Assembly (NCBI GenBank): GCA_910585435.1
Contig: CAJUEJ010000014.1
Location: 1-64,000, forward strand
DNA: 64,000 bases
Reading direction: 5' to 3'
DNA from: an uncultured Hungatella sp.
GTDB taxonomy: Bacteria; Bacillota; Clostridia; Lachnospirales; Lachnospiraceae
The notes under the pieces were generated by a model that saw only the letters and a list, made by a program, of their open reading frames with translations, had not been told where the DNA came from and ran no database searches. Positions within the stretch are counted from its first letter, which is position 1; each line of letters begins with the position of its first letter. This document shows, in pieces, positions 60,886 to 64,000 of the stretch. The translations under genes and the position numbers were made by a program.

Positions 60886-60948
60886 AAAAAGGAGAATCCC
60901 CTGGAATTCAGACCTTTCTTAAAGTCTTGAACCTCCAGAGGATTCTCC
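60886..60948 (-). terminator. deoD terminator
   Basis: Minus-strand stem GGAGAATCC..TGGA / TCCA..GGATTCTCC (with a two-base internal mismatch), 52 bp past the deoD stop, followed by TTTTTA. The region between it and the NADAR promoter (60812-60885) shows nothing further. Confidence 0.8.
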
Positions 60949-61000
60949 CTCTCTTTTTCTCCATAACCCTGTTACGTTCTCTTACAAGCACAAACTTCCA

Positions 61001-61723
61001 TCACGCCAGAGACAAGGCCACCTTCATCATATTCGTAAACGTAGTCTGCCGCTCCTGGGCCGTAGTCACCTCGCCGGTTACCTCTGAATCAGAGATAGTA
61101 ACGATACAGAGAGCATTGGCCCCTGCCGCCGCCGTGTTGCTGTAAAGCGCCGCCGCCTCCATCTCCACAGCCAGAACGCCCATATCCGACCAGGTCATGC
61201 CTCCGCTCACCTGTTTTTCCGGCCCATAGAACATATCCGAACTCAGAATATTGCCCACATGGTAATCCAGCCCCAGCGCCTTTGCACTTTCCACCGCCTT
61301 GTAAAGCAGCTCAAAGCTTGCAATACAGGAATAATCCCCCGGAAGCCCAAACAGCCGGACATAATTAGACGTAGTACAGGCCCCCATGCCAAACACCATG
61401 TCCCTCACCTTGCACTTAGGATTCAGCGCTCCCGCCGTGCCCACGCGGATCAGATTCTTACACCCATAAAAATGAATCAGCTCATGAGAATAAATCCCGA
61501 TAGAAGGACATCCCATCCCTGTTCCCATAACCGACACCGGCTTCCCCTCATACTTCCCTGTAAACCCCAGCATATTTCTGGTGCCGTTAAACTGTTTCAC
61601 ATCCGTTAAAAAAGTATCCGCAATAAACTTCGCCCGCAGCGGATCCCCCGGAAGCAGAACCGTCTCTGCGATTTCCCCCTCTAGCGCCTGAATATGAGGG
61701 GTTGGTACCTTCCCGTTTGCCAT
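61001..61723 (-). CDS. deoD: Purine nucleoside phosphorylase, DeoD type
   Basis: 240 aa, usual length. PTPHIQALEGEIAETVLLPG, GDPLRAKFIADTFL, VMGTGMGCPSIGIYSHEL, RVGTAGAL, LAVEMEAAALYS and TISDSEVTGE are family blocks; the last contains the catalytic Asp. Cleaves purine (deoxy)nucleosides with phosphate. AAGGAGGAAAATATTT precedes the ATG. Monocistronic, with its own promoter and terminator. Confidence 0.96.
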   Translation of the reverse strand: MANGKVPTPHIQALEGEIAETVLLPGDPLRAKFIADTFLTDVKQFNGTRNMLGFTGKYEGKPVSVMGTGMGCPSIGIYSHELIHFYGCKNLIRVGTAGALNPKCKVRDMVFGMGACTTSNYVRLFGLPGDYSCIASFELLYKAVESAKALGLDYHVGNILSSDMFYGPEKQVSGGMTWSDMGVLAVEMEAAALYSNTAAAGANALCIVTISDSEVTGEVTTAQERQTTFTNMMKVALSLA

Positions 61724-61783
61724 AAATATTTTCCTCCTTATTTAATGTACTCTCAGAGTCTCCCTTGCACCTGCTTTTGTGAG

Positions 61784-61848
61784 ATAATTTTTTGTCAGTT
61801 GTATTTTGTCAAATGTCCTGGGAATTATAATTCGTACGTGGAACGTAC
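61784..61848 (-). promoter_or_regulatory. deoD promoter and palindromic elements
   Basis: Minus strand TTGACA (61807-61812), 17 bp, AATTAT (61784-61789). Ten bases upstream of the -35 are two abutting palindromes: GAATTATAATTC (61822-61833, perfect) and GTACGT GGA ACGTAC (61834-61848). They could be regulator sites; the regulator is unknown. Confidence 0.65.
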
Positions 61849-61920
61849 CTTGATTAATCCCCGATGCATCTGGCAGAAAATCAGCCACAAAAGCAGGTAA
61901 AACCCCCGCAAATTCCCCCA

Positions 61921-64000
61921 CTACAACCTCACCTTCGTCCCCTTCCCATCCCTCTTGGCAACCTTAAGCCGCCCAAGCTGAATCTCCTTCTTCTTATAAA
62001 CCACCACCGGATCCTCATTTACCAGATACAGATTCTCCAGCTCATCCTCTCTCTCCAGCTTCATCCCCCGGACTCCCTTGGAATTCTTCTTCATCTCCGA
62101 AATCTCCGCCCCGTCAAACCTGAGGAAATACCCGTTCACTGTCTGCAAAACCACATCTCCTTCAGCCGCCGGCCGGACTGTCACCAGCTTATCATCATCC
62201 TGAAACTTGGTAGACGCCACCGTCCGGTTATTGGTAATGAATTCCTCTGCCGGCACTGTCTTCACCAGAGCCATCCTGGTAGCAAATATCAGCTGTTTCC
62301 CCATCATCTGCTCCAGGCTGGTTAAAAACAGAATCTTCTCCCTGCTCCCGTCATACTTGCTGATATTCTCTATAGGCGTCCCCTTCTCCCGAAGCTTCCC
62401 AAAAGGAACATCCGTCACTTTCACCTGGTGCATGCTACCCACATCCGTAAACAGGCAGATTTTATCTGTATTCATACACCGGATCACATAAGGATGCTCT
62501 CCTTCCACAGCCTCCTGGTTTCTCTCATAGGAAGTCTTGTCTAACAGCTTGCAATACCCGAACCGATCCATGATAAATGCCACCTCCTGCACCTCCATAG
62601 GTGTCTCCACATAGACCGCTTCCTTGCCGTCCTCAATATCTGTCATCCGGATCAGGGCAAATTCCTCCTTGATCCAATCCAGATCCTGGATAATCACCTG
62701 ATCCATGGCCTCCTTGCTCTCCAGAATCCGGCTGTACTCTTTAATCTTCTTTAAAGTCTCCTTATACTCCTTCTCAAGCGCCAGAATCTCCAGGCCAATC
62801 AGCTTATACAGCCTCATTTCCAAAATAGCCGAAGCCTGTTTCTCCGTAAAATGAAGCTTCCTGGCATCCTCCTTAAATCCGGCTGTCTTAAATGTAATCT
62901 TACTTATATCCCCTGTCATCAGGCACGCCTTGGCATCCTTCAGATTCTTGGATCCCCGCAGCACCGCAATTATCAGGTCAATCACATCGCAGGCCTTTAT
63001 AAGCCCTTCCTTGATCTCCTTCTTTTCCAGCTCCTTGTCCAGCAGGATCCGATATTTTTTCCTGCTGTTTACATACTGAAAATCCAGATAATTCTTAAGA
63101 ATCCCTTTAAGATTCAGGGTCTCCGGCCTGCCGCCTGCAATAGCCAGCATATTGACCCCAAAGGTATCCTCCAGCTTTGTCTTCTTATATAATATATTTT
63201 TGATCCGCTCCACATCCGCGTCTTTTTTCAGCTCCAGAACAATGCGGATCCCTTCTTTGTTGGACTGGTTGGAAATATCTGTCACATCTGTCAGCTTCTT
63301 GGACTCCACCAGCTCTGCCACATCCATCAGGAATTTATTGATCCCGCTTCCAATCATGGTATAGGGGATCTGTGTAATCACCAGCTTGTCCTTGTCTGTC
63401 CTTCTCTTCCCCAGCTCTACTTCCATTCTGCCACGCAGCCTGATCTTACCTGTCCCTGTCTCATAGATCTCCGGAAGATCCTTCTTGTTGGCGATGATCC
63501 CCCCTGTGGGGAAATCAGGCCCCGGCATCAGCCGCATCAGCTCCTCTGTGGAAATATCCGGGTTGGCGATATAAGCTTTTACCGCATCGATCACCTCTCC
63601 CAGATTGTGCGGCGGAATGCTGGTACTCATGCCCACTGCAATCCCCTCGGCCCCGTTAATCAGCAGATTGGGCACACGGACAGGGAGAACCTCCGGCTCC
63701 TTCTCTGTCTCGTCATAGTTGGGCACAAATTCTACGGTCTTATCCAGATCCTTTAAATACACTTCTTCCGTAAATTTCTCCAGCCTGGCCTCTGTATAAC
63801 GCATGGCCGCGGCTCCGTCTCCCTCGATGGAGCCGAAATTGCCGTGGCCGTCCACCAGCGCCATGCCTTTTTTAAAGTCCTGGGACATCACTACCAGGGT
63901 CTCATAGATGGAGCTGTCCCCGTGGGGATGATACTTACCCATGGTATCGCCTACAATACGGGCTGATTTCCGGTGGGGCTTGTCATGTCCCAGCTTCAGC
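61921..64000 (-). CDS. parC: Type II topoisomerase A subunit (ParC-like), 5' end outside window
   Basis: About 693 aa visible, N-terminus beyond the right edge. It begins LKLGHDKPHRKSARIVGDTM, continues GKYHPHGDSSIYETLV (the quinolone-resistance region), AAAMRYTEARL with the catalytic Tyr, and NLLINGAEGIAVGMSTSIPP. The C-terminal domain ends MKKNSKGVRGMKLEREDELE, without the QRRGGKG GyrA box, so topoisomerase IV ParC is more likely than gyrase A. Ser at the quinolone positions (GDSSIY) is wild-type-like. The strand-passing subunit of a decatenase; its partner ParE would be upstream, outside. Confidence 0.9.
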   Translation of the reverse strand, partial: LKLGHDKPHRKSARIVGDTMGKYHPHGDSSIYETLVVMSQDFKKGMALVDGHGNFGSIEGDGAAAMRYTEARLEKFTEEVYLKDLDKTVEFVPNYDETEKEPEVLPVRVPNLLINGAEGIAVGMSTSIPPHNLGEVIDAVKAYIANPDISTEELMRLMPGPDFPTGGIIANKKDLPEIYETGTGKIRLRGRMEVELGKRRTDKDKLVITQIPYTMIGSGINKFLMDVAELVESKKLTDVTDISNQSNKEGIRIVLELKKDADVERIKNILYKKTKLEDTFGVNMLAIAGGRPETLNLKGILKNYLDFQYVNSRKKYRILLDKELEKKEIKEGLIKACDVIDLIIAVLRGSKNLKDAKACLMTGDISKITFKTAGFKEDARKLHFTEKQASAILEMRLYKLIGLEILALEKEYKETLKKIKEYSRILESKEAMDQVIIQDLDWIKEEFALIRMTDIEDGKEAVYVETPMEVQEVAFIMDRFGYCKLLDKTSYERNQEAVEGEHPYVIRCMNTDKICLFTDVGSMHQVKVTDVPFGKLREKGTPIENISKYDGSREKILFLTSLEQMMGKQLIFATRMALVKTVPAEEFITNNRTVASTKFQDDDKLVTVRPAAEGDVVLQTVNGYFLRFDGAEISEMKKNSKGVRGMKLEREDELENLYLVNEDPVVVYKKKEIQLGRLKVAKRDGKGTKVRL

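Noticed and set aside
61769..61898. 13-bp inverted repeat ACCTGCTTTTGTG / CACAAAAGCAGGT
   Set aside because: The arms are over 100 bases apart with the deoD promoter between and no T-run; the function is unclear and it may be chance.
1..64000. CRISPR array, rRNA or tRNA genes, insertion sequences
   Set aside because: Looked for spaced direct repeats, cloverleaf-like segments and transposase motifs; none could be supported by reading.

Overview
The window reads as a stretch of chromosome from a motile, spore-forming gut Firmicute, most likely a Lachnospiraceae/Clostridium-type member. The support is SpoIID and SpoIIQ, a CotJC/manganese-catalase remnant, a T-box-controlled ileS, several flagellins, a cheAWRB operon and SigD (sigma-28) type promoters. 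The genus cannot be fixed from the sequence alone. Nearly everything is on the minus strand except the cotJC remnant and the chemotaxis operon.

Layout. 1-800: the end of an accessory element with an AbiE toxin-antitoxin unit, apparently joined to a 5'-truncated cotJC-like gene. 1.3-11.7 kb: GH29 fucosidase, CBS protein, spoIIQ-spoIID, glycogen phosphorylase, and ileS with a complete T-box leader. 11.7-21.3 kb: two chemoreceptors, divergent cheA-cheW-cheR-cheB and a C39-like membrane protein. 21.3-26.9 kb: three tandem SunS-like GT2/TPR glycosyltransferases. 27.0-31.5 kb: a flagellin pseudogene and three intact flagellins. 31.5-34.8 kb: an AAA-ATPase relic and recQ. 34.8-58.8 kb: a run of 19 closely spaced or overlapping minus-strand genes for phosphonate synthesis and glycan assembly or decoration. 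58.8-60.8 kb: a small ADP-ribose operon (NADAR, NrtR-like Nudix, gutted PARG-like gene). 61-64 kb: deoD and the A subunit of a type II topoisomerase, cut by the window edge.

The most interesting part is the 24-kb operon. It starts at a near-perfect SigD promoter (58762-58788, TAAA-N15-GACGATAT). It encodes PEP mutase fused to a cytidylyltransferase, phosphonopyruvate decarboxylase, a further nucleotidyltransferase, LicD, a CDP-glycerol-phosphotransferase-like enzyme fused to a beta-propeller, two soluble sulfatase-fold proteins, a TagD-Gfo fusion, GT2/GT4 glycosyltransferases, FkbM and a radical SAM enzyme. Seven of the encoded proteins carry a Rossmann-like module at the N- or C-terminus, fused to quite different catalytic domains. 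Together with the neighbouring flagellins and SigD control, this suggests a flagellin glycan carrying a phosphonate or phosphodiester substituent. That is inference; the sequence shows the genes and the promoter, not the product.

Other notable points: triple operator-like sites around the abiE promoter; a glgP terminator whose 3' arm contains the spoIID Shine-Dalgarno; a chemoreceptor with a zinc-binding-like CZB motif in its extracellular domain; and three 14-bp iterons in the leader of the ADP-ribose operon.
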